Source: Staphylococcus lloydii (GTDB lineage Bacteria; Bacillota; Bacilli; Staphylococcales; Staphylococcaceae). Taken from it: a DNA stretch of 64,000 nucleotides. The stretch covers positions 1,488,001-1,552,000 of the forward strand of contig NZ_CP064056.1 in NCBI RefSeq assembly GCF_015775975.1. Direction: 5' to 3'. The notes beneath the pieces were generated by a model that had not been told where the DNA came from, did no database searches, and saw only the letters and a list, made by a program, of their open reading frames with translations. This document shows, piece after piece, positions 56,730 through 64,000 of this stretch. Each line of letters opens with the position of its first letter. Position 1 is the stretch's first letter. Both the position numbers and the translations under genes were made by a program.

Positions 56730-56786
56730 TATTTATAAAAACTGTCATATCAGTACTTCATAAGGTCGAGAGCATAACGACATATA

Positions 56787-56801
56787 AATTTTTTGAAAAT
56801 T
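56787..56801. promoter_or_regulatory. CodY-like box upstream of glnRA
   Basis: AATTTTTTGAAAATT matches AATTTTCWGAAAATT at 14 of 15 bases. It lies ~80 bp upstream of the glnRA -35 and is the only promoter-proximal site it could serve. Confidence 0.6.
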
Positions 56802-56840
56802 TCCACAATAATTTCGTTAACCACCCGTTATTTTTAGCAT

Positions 56841-56876
56841 AAAAAAACACCAATTCTTCTGAATGAATTGATGTTC
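56841..56876 (-). terminator. terminator of the PLP enzyme gene
   Basis: AACA(C)CAATTC pairs with GAATTGATGTT with a bulge, following a run of A that gives a minus-strand U-tract. Confidence 0.78.
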
Positions 56877-56899
56877 TTTATATGATTTAACTATTCAAT

Positions 56900-58138
56900 T
56901 TATACTAACTCATTTTCTCTTAATCGTTCTACCGCTCTTATAACAGCAATTTTTACATGTTCATATGTTAAACCACCTTGTATATATGCTTCGTAAGGGG
57001 GTCTAATTGGTCCATCTGCTGATAGTTCTATAGATGAGCCTTGGATAAATGTACCGGCTGCCATAATGACATCATCTTCATAACCTGGCATATAAGCTGG
57101 TTCAGGGCTAAAGTGTGCATTAACTGGTGAAGCGTGCTGGATACTTTGACAAAATTGTATCATTTGCGCTTTATCTGTAAATGTTACTGTTTGAATCAAA
57201 TCAGTTCTCGTCACATCGTATCTTGGCGTTGTGACCATGCCAAGTTTATCTAATAGTAAGCTTGTAAATAACGCCCCTTTCAAACTTTGGCTCACGACGT
57301 GTGGCGCTAAAAAGAATCCTTGATACATATCTTGTAATGTGTCGAGAGAAGCACCCGCTTCTTTACCAATACCTGGAGCAGTTAAACGATAGCCACAACG
57401 TTGAATCAAATCTTTTCTACCAGCAATATAGCCACCTATCTTCGCTAAACCGCCGCCTGGATTTTTAATTAATGACCCAGCTATTAAATCTGCGCCACAT
57501 TCTATCGGTTCACGTAACTCAACAAACTCACCATAGCAATTATCGACAAAGACAATAACTTGTGGAAATTGTGCTTTGATTAATTGAATTGCCTGCTCAA
57601 TTTCGTCTAAATTTATAGATGGTCGTTGATCATACCCTTTAGAACGTTGAATTGCGACAACTTTTGTCTGTTCGCTCATATGTGCTAATACGGCTTCGGT
57701 ATCAATCGCACCATCCTGTAAGTCAACCTTATTATAGATTACACCATGTTCTTGTAAACTTTCTATGCCATCTCCATTAATACCTATTACTTCTAACAAT
57801 GTATCGTATGGGTCTCCGGTAATATATAATAATTCATCATTGTATTTCAATGTGCTTTGTAAAGCTAATGTTATGGCATGTGTCCCTGAAATAATTTGAG
57901 GTCGGACTAATGCATCTTCAGCTTTAAAAGTACGTGCGTATATTTCTTCTAAATGATCTCTACCAAAATCATCGTAGCCATAACCTGTTGTACCTTGTAA
58001 GTCACTTTCAGTAACTTTGACGGCATGAAATGCATCTAGTACTTTTTCTTGGTTTGTTAACGCGATGGCTTCAATTGCATCAAAATATGGTCTTAACGTT
58101 GTTTCAGTTTCTTTTACGAGTTGCTTAATGGATGTCAT
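56900..58138 (-). CDS. methionine gamma-lyase family PLP enzyme ('aluminium resistance' type)
   Basis: 412 residues, fold-type I PLP enzyme of the YnbB group. The cofactor lysine is in IAGSLIKNPGGGLAKIGGY; the phosphate-binding region is PQIISGTHAITLALQ, and VIVFVDNCYGEFVE holds the Asp. A conserved start GTTGYGYDDFGRDHLEEIYA is family-specific. Names such as aluminium resistance are historical; the reaction is uncertain (C-S lyase by homology). Its ATG overlaps the hflX stop by 4 bp, a Bacillus-like hflX-ynbB pair. Confidence 0.88.
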   Translation of the reverse strand: MTSIKQLVKETETTLRPYFDAIEAIALTNQEKVLDAFHAVKVTESDLQGTTGYGYDDFGRDHLEEIYARTFKAEDALVRPQIISGTHAITLALQSTLKYNDELLYITGDPYDTLLEVIGINGDGIESLQEHGVIYNKVDLQDGAIDTEAVLAHMSEQTKVVAIQRSKGYDQRPSINLDEIEQAIQLIKAQFPQVIVFVDNCYGEFVELREPIECGADLIAGSLIKNPGGGLAKIGGYIAGRKDLIQRCGYRLTAPGIGKEAGASLDTLQDMYQGFFLAPHVVSQSLKGALFTSLLLDKLGMVTTPRYDVTRTDLIQTVTFTDKAQMIQFCQSIQHASPVNAHFSPEPAYMPGYEDDVIMAAGTFIQGSSIELSADGPIRPPYEAYIQGGLTYEHVKIAVIRAVERLRENELV

Positions 58139-59391
58139 TCATTTTTACTTCCTTCATTAACTTTTTCATAACCTTTAATTTCATAAGTTTCTTGTTCTTC
58201 ATTAAAATTTAATTCGGTTACAAGCGTGTGTTGCTTTAAATAATATAATCTATCCGCTTCACTACTTGCCAATGTTTCTTCATAATACGTTAATGTTCTT
58301 TTTATTTCTTCAATAAGTAAGTTATTAACTACATCAATATCTTGTTCATCTTGGCTAGATACGAATACATGTGGTTTGTTAGATGAAGGTTGTACACCTT
58401 CATGTAAATCTTTTTTATTAAATACGATCGCTTGTGGAATTTGTTCCATATTTAAATCTTTTATAATTTTATTTACTGTGTCATATTGTGTTTTATACTC
58501 TGGATGACTACTATCTACGACATGCAATAATAAATCTGCATCTTTGGCTTCTTCCAATGTAGACTTAAACGCAGCAATTAAAGTGGTTGGTAATTTTTGG
58601 ATAAATCCTACTGTATCTGACAAGATAAAATTAAAGCCTTCATTTATTTTAATTTGACGCGTTTTTGGATCTAATGTGGCAAAGAGTAAATCTTGTTCAT
58701 ACGTAGTCTCTTGTGCTAAGGCATTAAACCATGATGACTTACCAGCATTTGTATAACCAATCAATGCGACTTGAAAGACATTTTTTTGCTCTCTCTTAGC
58801 TCTATAGCGTTCACGATGATCAACAACAGTTTGTAATTGATGCTTAATCTCATTCATACGTGTACGAATATGACGGCGATCCATTTCTAATTTAGTTTCA
58901 CCTGGACCTCTCGTACCAATACCGCCACCTAACCTAGATAAACTTCTACCATGCCCTTGTAAACGTGGCATTAAATAGTCTAATTGTGCTAATTCGACTT
59001 GCAGCTTACCTTCCTTACTACGTGCACGCAAAGCGAAGATTTCTAATATCAACTGTGTACGGTCAATAACTTTAATATTAAGTTGACCATTCAATGATTT
59101 AGACTGTGCCGTTGTTAATTCATCATTTGTTACTACGACATCTATATCATTAAACGTAATATAATCTTTGATTTCTTCTAACTTACCCTTACCAACATAA
59201 TATTTATTATCAAAATGAGTTCTATTTTGAGTGAATTGTGCTTTAACGTCTAACTTACAAGTAGTTGAAAGTGCGGCTAATTCTTCCATAGTGGATTCAA
59301 AATCAAATTCTTCTTCCTCTTGGGCATGCACCCCAACTAAGATTGCGCTCTCGAGTTTCTTTTTTGTATCATGTGTTTTTTGTTGGCTCAT
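58135..59391 (-). CDS. hflX: ribosome-associated GTPase HflX
   Basis: 418 residues. Binds and splits stalled 70S ribosomes under heat or antibiotic stress (family). The N-terminal domain (about 15-190, QFTQNRTHFDNKYYVGKGKLEE, GGIGTRGPGETKLE) precedes the G domain: P-loop ALIGYTNAGKSSWFNAL, DTVGFIQKLPTTLI switch II, FNKKD. ATG 59391 is 6 bases after GAGGTG; a GTG at 59400 is inside that site. First gene of hflX-PLP enzyme. Confidence 0.95.
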   Translation of the reverse strand: MSQQKTHDTKKKLESAILVGVHAQEEEEFDFESTMEELAALSTTCKLDVKAQFTQNRTHFDNKYYVGKGKLEEIKDYITFNDIDVVVTNDELTTAQSKSLNGQLNIKVIDRTQLILEIFALRARSKEGKLQVELAQLDYLMPRLQGHGRSLSRLGGGIGTRGPGETKLEMDRRHIRTRMNEIKHQLQTVVDHRERYRAKREQKNVFQVALIGYTNAGKSSWFNALAQETTYEQDLLFATLDPKTRQIKINEGFNFILSDTVGFIQKLPTTLIAAFKSTLEEAKDADLLLHVVDSSHPEYKTQYDTVNKIIKDLNMEQIPQAIVFNKKDLHEGVQPSSNKPHVFVSSQDEQDIDVVNNLLIEEIKRTLTYYEETLASSEADRLYYLKQHTLVTELNFNEEQETYEIKGYEKVNEGSKNE

Positions 59392-59498
59392 GACATGCAC
59401 CTCATTTCAAAGTTTTTTCTAAGCCATTTTATCATAGTGTGAATATAAAGACTATCATAGTAATTTGTGTTAAATTATTGATTACAGAGGTGATAACA

Positions 59499-59972
59499 AT
59501 GAGTATATATGATATTTCGGTACAAAAGACAAACGGTGAAGAATATAAACTAGACGCTTACAAGGGTGATGTACTCCTCATCGTTAATACGGCAAGTGAA
59601 TGTGGTTTCACGCCACAATTTGAAGGTTTACAGCACTTATATGAACAATATAAAGACCAAGGTTTGATGATTCTTGGTTTCCCATGTAACCAATTTGGAG
59701 GTCAAGAACCTGGTTCTGGTGAAGAAGCTACACAAAACTGTAAAATTAATTATGGTGTGTCTTTCCCAATACATGAAAAAATTGATGTCAAAGGGCCAAA
59801 TCAACATCCTTTATTCAAATATTTAACTGAGTCCCAAAACGGCTTCCTTAACGAAAAAATTAAATGGAATTTCACAAAATTTTTAGTTGATAGAGAAGGT
59901 AATGTCATTAAACGTTTCTCTCCACAGAAGAAACCAGAACAATTAGAAGAAGAAATTAAAGCTTTACTATAA
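59499..59972 (+). CDS. bsaA: glutathione-peroxidase-like thiol peroxidase
   Basis: 157 residues. The catalytic Cys-35 is in [18 protein letters not shown]; Gln in the next conserved block ([13 protein letters not shown]) and Trp in [14 protein letters not shown] complete the triad. Most bacterial members take electrons from thioredoxin. Starts at ATG 59499 after AGAGGTG; earlier in-frame ATG at 59439 lacks a ribosome site. Convergent with hfq through a long terminator. Confidence 0.95.
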   Translation: MSIYDISVQKTNGEEYKLDAYKGDVLLIVNTASECGFTPQFEGLQHLYEQYKDQGLMILGFPCNQFGGQEPGSGEEATQNCKINYGVSFPIHEKIDVKGPNQHPLFKYLTESQNGFLNEKIKWNFTKFLVDREGNVIKRFSPQKKPEQLEEEIKALL

Positions 59973-59993
59973 TTATATTTTTAAAGACATAAA

Positions 59994-60063
59994 AAGAGGC
60001 TATAACGAATCTGACTTTCTACGTTACATTAACGTAATCATCAGTTAAGTTATAGCCTCTTTA
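59994..60063. terminator. long bidirectional terminator, bsaA / hfq
   Basis: AAAGAGGCTATAAC pairs with GTTATAGCCTCTTT across a 70-base span; the interior has a smaller TACGTTA/TAACGTA stem. A-run left and T right. Confidence 0.88.
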
Positions 60064-60087
60064 CTTTGATATTAATTTATTATTAGG

Positions 60088-60297
60088 TTACTCGCTATCG
60101 TCGATTGTAAAAGTACTAATAGCATGCTTGTAAATCAAGTGTTGTTTTTCTTGTGAAAACAAGCATACAGTTGACTCATCAAAATCTTCGATTACACCTT
60201 TAATTTGAAAGCCATTAATTAAAAAGACTATGATGTTTGTCTTTTCTTCTTTAAAGCGCCCTAGGAATTGGTCTTGGTTGTTGTTCTGTGTAATCAT
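60088..60297 (-). CDS. hfq: RNA-binding protein Hfq
   Basis: 69 residues. Sm1 (NIIVFLINGFQIKGVIEDFD) and Sm2 (YKHAISTFTI) motifs are present, so the fold is sound. The C-terminal tail is short (IDDSE), as in other Firmicutes. RNA-partner positions Q-D-Q-F-L near the start are typical. AAGGAG precedes the ATG by 8 bases; it starts 4 bp after the miaA stop. Staphylococcal Hfq's regulatory role is debated. Last gene of the hydrolase-miaA-hfq operon. Confidence 0.93.
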   Translation of the reverse strand: MITQNNNQDQFLGRFKEEKTNIIVFLINGFQIKGVIEDFDESTVCLFSQEKQHLIYKHAISTFTIDDSE

Positions 60298-60301
60298 CTT
60301 A

Positions 60302-61255
60302 CTAACTCCTTCTGTTTATTTGGGCGGAAACCTCATCTAAGATTAATGAAAGTGACTTCGTCTCTTTATTTAACCAAATCACGTCCAGTTTATTCTTAAA
60401 CCAAGTCATTTGGCGTTTTGCATAATTTCGTGAGTGTTGCTTTAACTTTTCTATAGCTTGTGCTAACGAAACACTCCCTTTTACTACTGGGACTATCTCT
60501 TTATATCCAATAGCTTGCATACTTTGACATGGTTCATATCCATGTTCAACGAGCTGTTCTACTTCACTTAATAATCCGTTCTCCAACATTATATCTACGC
60601 GTTTATTTATTCTGTCATATAATAGGTCACGCGACATTTCCATCCCTAATAATAATGTATCATAATTTTCTGTGAATTGTTGCATTTTCATACGAGAACT
60701 TAAAAGTTTTTTTGTTTTTAAATAAAATTGGATTGCGCGTAACACTCTTTTTCGATTATTAGGATGTATTGCTTCTGCAGATTCTGAATCAAACGACTTT
60801 AGGTAGTCGTGTAATGCTTGATTTGAGTAAGTTTCAAATTGCTGCATTTTCTCCTCTAGTTCTTGTGCTTTTTCCGCACTAATCGTCTCATCTTCAAAAG
60901 CATAATTATAAATAAGTGATTGAATATAAAGACCGGTACCACCAACAATGATGGGTATTTTACCTTTGGCAGTTATAGTATCTATTAATGTTTGCGCTCT
61001 ATTTTTGAAATCGTAAGCCGAAAAAGTATCATCTGGATTTAAGATATCAATCATATGATGTGGGACGCCGTCCATTTCTTCTGTCGATACTTTGGCTGTA
61101 CCGATATCCATGCCTTTATATACTTGCATAGAATCGCCACTAATAATTTCGCCATTAATTCGTTTTGCTAATTCAATACTAAATTCGGTCTTTCCCACAG
61201 CTGTTGGTCCAACAATAACAACGATGAACGGTTTCTGTTGTTGCAAATTTATCAC
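60302..61255 (-). CDS. miaA: tRNA dimethylallyltransferase
   Basis: MiaA isopentenylates A37 of UNN-reading tRNAs. It is 317 residues with P-loop VGPTAVGKTEFSIELAK, ISGDSMQVYKGMDIGTAK, HMIDILNPDDTFSAYDF and IVGGTGLYIQSLIY, which mark the family. The C-terminal helical arm ends in QMTWFKN. Overlaps the hydrolase gene by 4 bp; miaA-hfq order is common in Firmicutes. Confidence 0.97.
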   Translation of the reverse strand: MINLQQQKPFIVVIVGPTAVGKTEFSIELAKRINGEIISGDSMQVYKGMDIGTAKVSTEEMDGVPHHMIDILNPDDTFSAYDFKNRAQTLIDTITAKGKIPIIVGGTGLYIQSLIYNYAFEDETISAEKAQELEEKMQQFETYSNQALHDYLKSFDSESAEAIHPNNRKRVLRAIQFYLKTKKLLSSRMKMQQFTENYDTLLLGMEMSRDLLYDRINKRVDIMLENGLLSEVEQLVEHGYEPCQSMQAIGYKEIVPVVKGSVSLAQAIEKLKQHSRNYAKRQMTWFKNKLDVIWLNKETKSLSLILDEVSAQINRRS

Positions 61256-62193
61256 TCACTTTTCTGTATTCTCTGCGCTCTTAAAATTTGTTTATCAATC
61301 CATTCAAACATATGATGCCATATCGTATCATGTTCTTTTTCTAATAAAATTTCATGGCGTTTATTTTTATATAAATGCACCGTAATATGTTTTACATTGC
61401 CTCGCTTAAATAATTTACCAAGTTTATGGATGCCTTTACCGTAATTACCCAATGGATCTTCTTTACCAGAAATCATAAGTATCGGCATATTAGGGTTCAT
61501 CTGAGTTATAAATTTATGTTTGCTCGTTTTAACGATATGTTTTACAGTTTGGTAAATCAATTGGTTAGACACTAAAAAACCAGTTCTTTCATCTTTAATA
61601 AATGCTTGAACTTGTGCATCATCTGATGATAGCCAATCACTTTTAGTCTTTAAATTGTCAATCCGTTTATTTAAAGATTTATACATTAAATTGTTTACCC
61701 AGTTTAACCTTTTACGTTTACCACTCATTAATGTAATACATTTCAATGCTGCTTGTAACGTATAACCTACAATTTTTGGATAATAACCAGTACCTGTTAA
61801 AATCAATCCGTTAATAGACTGTGGGTATTTTTGTGCAAATACACGTGCGATAATTGAACCCATTGAATGACCGATGACAATATAAGGTAAATCTTTATAG
61901 TTCGCACATAAGGTTTGTGCGATTTCAAATGCATCTTCTGCTACTTGATCAAAATCATCTATATGTCCAATATTCTTTTCAAGTTCTTCTTGATTATGCC
62001 CTCTATGATTGTGTCGAATAACATCATATCCTTGTTGATTTAAAGCTGTTACTAATTCGTCATATCGCCCCATATGTTCTGCCATGCCATGAAAAATATG
62101 TACTACACCGATTGTAGACTTTTTAGCCTTATTTAATTTAACTTCTAACGTTGCACCGTCTGCAACTGTTATTTTTAAATTACTTTGTCCCAT
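61252..62193 (-). CDS. alpha/beta hydrolase (monoacylglycerol lipase/lysophospholipase type)
   Basis: 313 residues of the Hydrolase_4 group. Oxyanion region VVHIFHGMAEHMGRYDEL, nucleophile elbow IVIGHSMGSIIARVFAQ, acid loop ISGKEDPLGNYGKG and the terminal His in NKRHEILLEKEHDT form the triad. Lacks a signal peptide, so intracellular. Likely lysophospholipase or monoacylglycerol lipase. ATG 62193 is 8 bases after GGAGG; ATG 62208 lies upstream of it and is less well spaced. First gene before miaA-hfq. Confidence 0.88.
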   Translation of the reverse strand: MGQSNLKITVADGATLEVKLNKAKKSTIGVVHIFHGMAEHMGRYDELVTALNQQGYDVIRHNHRGHNQEELEKNIGHIDDFDQVAEDAFEIAQTLCANYKDLPYIVIGHSMGSIIARVFAQKYPQSINGLILTGTGYYPKIVGYTLQAALKCITLMSGKRKRLNWVNNLMYKSLNKRIDNLKTKSDWLSSDDAQVQAFIKDERTGFLVSNQLIYQTVKHIVKTSKHKFITQMNPNMPILMISGKEDPLGNYGKGIHKLGKLFKRGNVKHITVHLYKNKRHEILLEKEHDTIWHHMFEWIDKQILRAQRIQKSE

Positions 62194-62391
62194 GTAGTTG
62201 GCCTCCATTCATGACTTAATGTTTAGATTAGTACTATATACTATGGTATCTACCACAATTAATAAGATTGTAGTCACTCCAGTATATTTAAAACAACACT
62301 ATTTTGAACCATACGCTTGTTATTATTTATTTTATAGAACTTATTGCTTTCATACAACAACCACACTCAAAAATTCGGTTTACTTTACGAT

Positions 62392-62436
62392 AAAAAAAGT
62401 TACTCTAGAAAGGAAAATCCTAACTAGAGTAACTAT
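62392..62436 (-). terminator. glpD: terminator of glpD
   Basis: AGTTACTCTAG (62399-62409) pairs with CTAGAGTAACT (62424-62434), with a smaller GGA/TCC inner stem; A-run 62392-62398 gives the U-tract. Confidence 0.88.
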
Positions 62437-62477
62437 TAAATATAAAATTTTAGCGAAAAACAAACTGCGTTAATTTA

Positions 62478-64000
62478 TTATTCTTTGACTGCTGGTTGAT
62501 TGTTACCAGTTTGTGCTTCGTCGATTGCTTTTTCAAGTTCTTTAGTATATAAGTCTTTTTGAACTTCATTGTAACCTAATAATTCAGTCATAACGTTGAT
62601 AACTTTTTCTTTATAATTTAAAACATCTTTGATGTTGAAATAAAGTTTACCAGTACGACGAATTAAGAAGTCTGTTGGTTTAAATACCATTTCATTTTGA
62701 ATTGAGTAAATAAGTTCAGTATAAATATCAAGTGGTAAACCACTGTCTTGATTTTTAGCTGTTTGTGCAATTTTGAATAAGTCTTCAGCATTTGAACCAT
62801 ATTTAGATGCAAAGTGACGTGCTGTTTGCTCATCAATTTGGTAAGCTTTTGCTTCTTCAACTTTTTGTTCGATGAAGTTTTCGAAGTTTGCACTGCCACC
62901 TACGTCACCACCAGAAATTTTCAATTCTTTAGTAGCACAAGGTTTGAATTTAAGTTTGTATTCTTCTTTTAAGCGTTTAGCTAATAAATCAACAATTTCT
63001 AAAGCCATGTGACGGTAACCAGTAAGTTTACCACCAGCAATAGTTAGTAAGCCTGATTTACCTTCCCAAACTTCATCTTTACGAGAAATTTCAGAAGGAT
63101 CTTTTCCTTCTTCTAAGATAAGTGGTCTTACACCAGCCCATGATGATTCAATATCACTATCTGATACGTTAACATCAGGGAACATATAATTTATTGCATC
63201 GATTAAATAATCTCTATCTTCTTGAGTTGCTAATGGTGAAGTTTTATCGTTGTCGTAAAACGTATCAGTTGTACCAACATAAGCTTTACCTTCACGTGGA
63301 ATAGCAAAAATCATACGACCATCTTTTTCAGTATCAAAGTATACTGCTTGGCCTAATGGGAATTTAGATTGGTCGATTACTACGTGAATACCTTTTGTTA
63401 AACGTAATTGTTTATTATTACGTGCATAGTCACCACTACGTACTTCATCTACCCATGGACCACTAGCATTGATAACTTTTTTAGCTTTGATAGCATAAGT
63501 TTCACCATCAAGTTGGTCTTCAACATGAATACCATTTACTTTTTCGTTGTTATCGTATGTGAAATGCACAGATTTAGTATGATTAATAATAGTTGCGCCT
63601 TTTTCTTCGGCACGTTTCATAACTTCTATTGTTAAACGCGCATCATCAGTACGATATTCAACATAAGAACCGCCACCTTTAAGGCCGTCTTTTTTAACTA
63701 ATGGTTCTTTTTCTAAAGTTTGCTTTTTGTTTAACATTGTTTTACGTTCAGCTTTTTTTACGCCTGCTAAACGATCGTACATAGTTAAACCAATAGCTGT
63801 AGTGAATTTACCCATGCTACCACCTTTATGCATTGGTAATAACATACGTTCTGGTGTTGTTACGTGTGGACCATTTTCATAAACGATTGCACGTTCACGA
63901 CCTGTTTCAGCAACGACACCAACTTGTAGTTGTTTAAGGTAACGTAATCCTCCGTGAACTAATTTTGTAGAACGTGAACTTGTACCTTGAGCAAAGTCTT
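62478..64000 (-). CDS. glpD: aerobic glycerol-3-phosphate dehydrogenase (start outside window)
   Basis: FAD-dependent membrane enzyme feeding electrons from glycerol-3-phosphate to quinone. The frame is open to the right edge and the first part, including the GxGxxG FAD loop, is missing; ~507 residues are visible, including [21 protein letters not shown] near the edge, [53 protein letters not shown] and [17 protein letters not shown]. The C-terminal domain ends [10 protein letters not shown]. The glycerol genes glpF/glpK, normally adjacent, would lie past the window edge. Confidence 0.97.
   Translation of the reverse strand, partial: DFAQGTSSRSTKLVHGGLRYLKQLQVGVVAETGRERAIVYENGPHVTTPERMLLPMHKGGSMGKFTTAIGLTMYDRLAGVKKAERKTMLNKKQTLEKEPLVKKDGLKGGGSYVEYRTDDARLTIEVMKRAEEKGATIINHTKSVHFTYDNNEKVNGIHVEDQLDGETYAIKAKKVINASGPWVDEVRSGDYARNNKQLRLTKGIHVVIDQSKFPLGQAVYFDTEKDGRMIFAIPREGKAYVGTTDTFYDNDKTSPLATQEDRDYLIDAINYMFPDVNVSDSDIESSWAGVRPLILEEGKDPSEISRKDEVWEGKSGLLTIAGGKLTGYRHMALEIVDLLAKRLKEEYKLKFKPCATKELKISGGDVGGSANFENFIEQKVEEAKAYQIDEQTARHFASKYGSNAEDLFKIAQTAKNQDSGLPLDIYTELIYSIQNEMVFKPTDFLIRRTGKLYFNIKDVLNYKEKVINVMTELLGYNEVQKDLYTKELEKAIDEAQTGNNQPAVKE

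Noticed and set aside
37783..56782. Shared 12-mer AGCATAACGACA at about 37784 and 56771
   Set aside because: Repeats of 12 bases are expected by chance in 64 kb of A/T-rich DNA; flanks do not match.
1..64000. CRISPR arrays, insertion sequences, prophage, tRNA or rRNA genes
   Set aside because: None seen: no regularly spaced repeats, no transposase or integrase motifs, no tRNA-like cloverleaf noticed by eye. A tRNA scan would settle the last.

Overview
The window is about one third GC and reads as a chromosomal stretch of a Staphylococcus, probably a coagulase-negative species. The evidence is family-level. The protein set and order (tyrA, msrR, msrA, mprF, alsT, parC/parE, plsY, acnA, mscL, sbcDC, tkt, sosA/lexA, guaC, rpsN, rpmG, katA, thrBC/hom, lysC, nuc, a DesKR-like system, glnRA, hflX, bsaA, hfq, miaA, glpD) is staphylococcal as I remember it. 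ParC carries Asp at residue 84, as I recall for coagulase-negative species. I cannot name the species. I saw no rRNA, tRNA, CRISPR array, insertion sequence or prophage. Two genes run off the ends: tyrA on the left and glpD on the right.

Layout. 1-9.9 kb: tyrA end, two alkylation-repair genes (ogt, an Ada-like protein), an SOS-controlled Y-family polymerase, a tautomerase, msrR, msrA and mprF. Between msrA and mprF lies an apparent small-RNA gene with its own promoter, cre site and terminator. 10-24 kb: glcT, alsT, parC-parE, plsY, a HesB-like protein, a thioesterase, aconitase, a BCCT transporter and mscL. 24.5-34.6 kb: sbcD-sbcC, ccdC, an unlisted 57-codon gene, a VOC protein, UPF0154, tkt, a DUF896 protein and the divergent sosA/lexA pair. 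34.7-41 kb: a CAP-domain protein, guaC, Zur-boxed rpsN and rpmG, katA and an amino-acid permease. 41-48 kb: a HAD phosphatase and hom-thrC-thrB divergent from lysC. 47.3-51 kb: poorly characterised genes plus a membrane-anchored nuclease. 51-54.4 kb: an ABC transporter and two-component operon. 54.6-64 kb: glnR-glnA, a PLP enzyme with hflX, bsaA, a hydrolase-miaA-hfq operon and glpD.

The window is notable for legible regulatory sites. LexA boxes precede the Y-family polymerase, sbcDC, sosA and lexA, and a one-mismatch box precedes parE-parC, so much of this DNA is a dispersed SOS regulon. Zur boxes sit at both ribosomal-protein genes, a long PerR-type palindrome at katA, a GlnR box at glnRA, Fur- and CcpC-type boxes near aconitase, CodY-like boxes at several places, and two perfect cre sites at genes of unknown function.

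The best candidates for something undescribed are: (1) the 5.7 kb small RNA; (2) the cre-controlled, degenerate nucleotidyltransferase-like gene at 47.3-47.9 kb beside a DeoR-type sensor domain with no DNA-binding domain; (3) the 57-residue protein at 29.5 kb behind a near-consensus promoter with a CodY-like box. All functional statements come from reading motifs; no database search was run.
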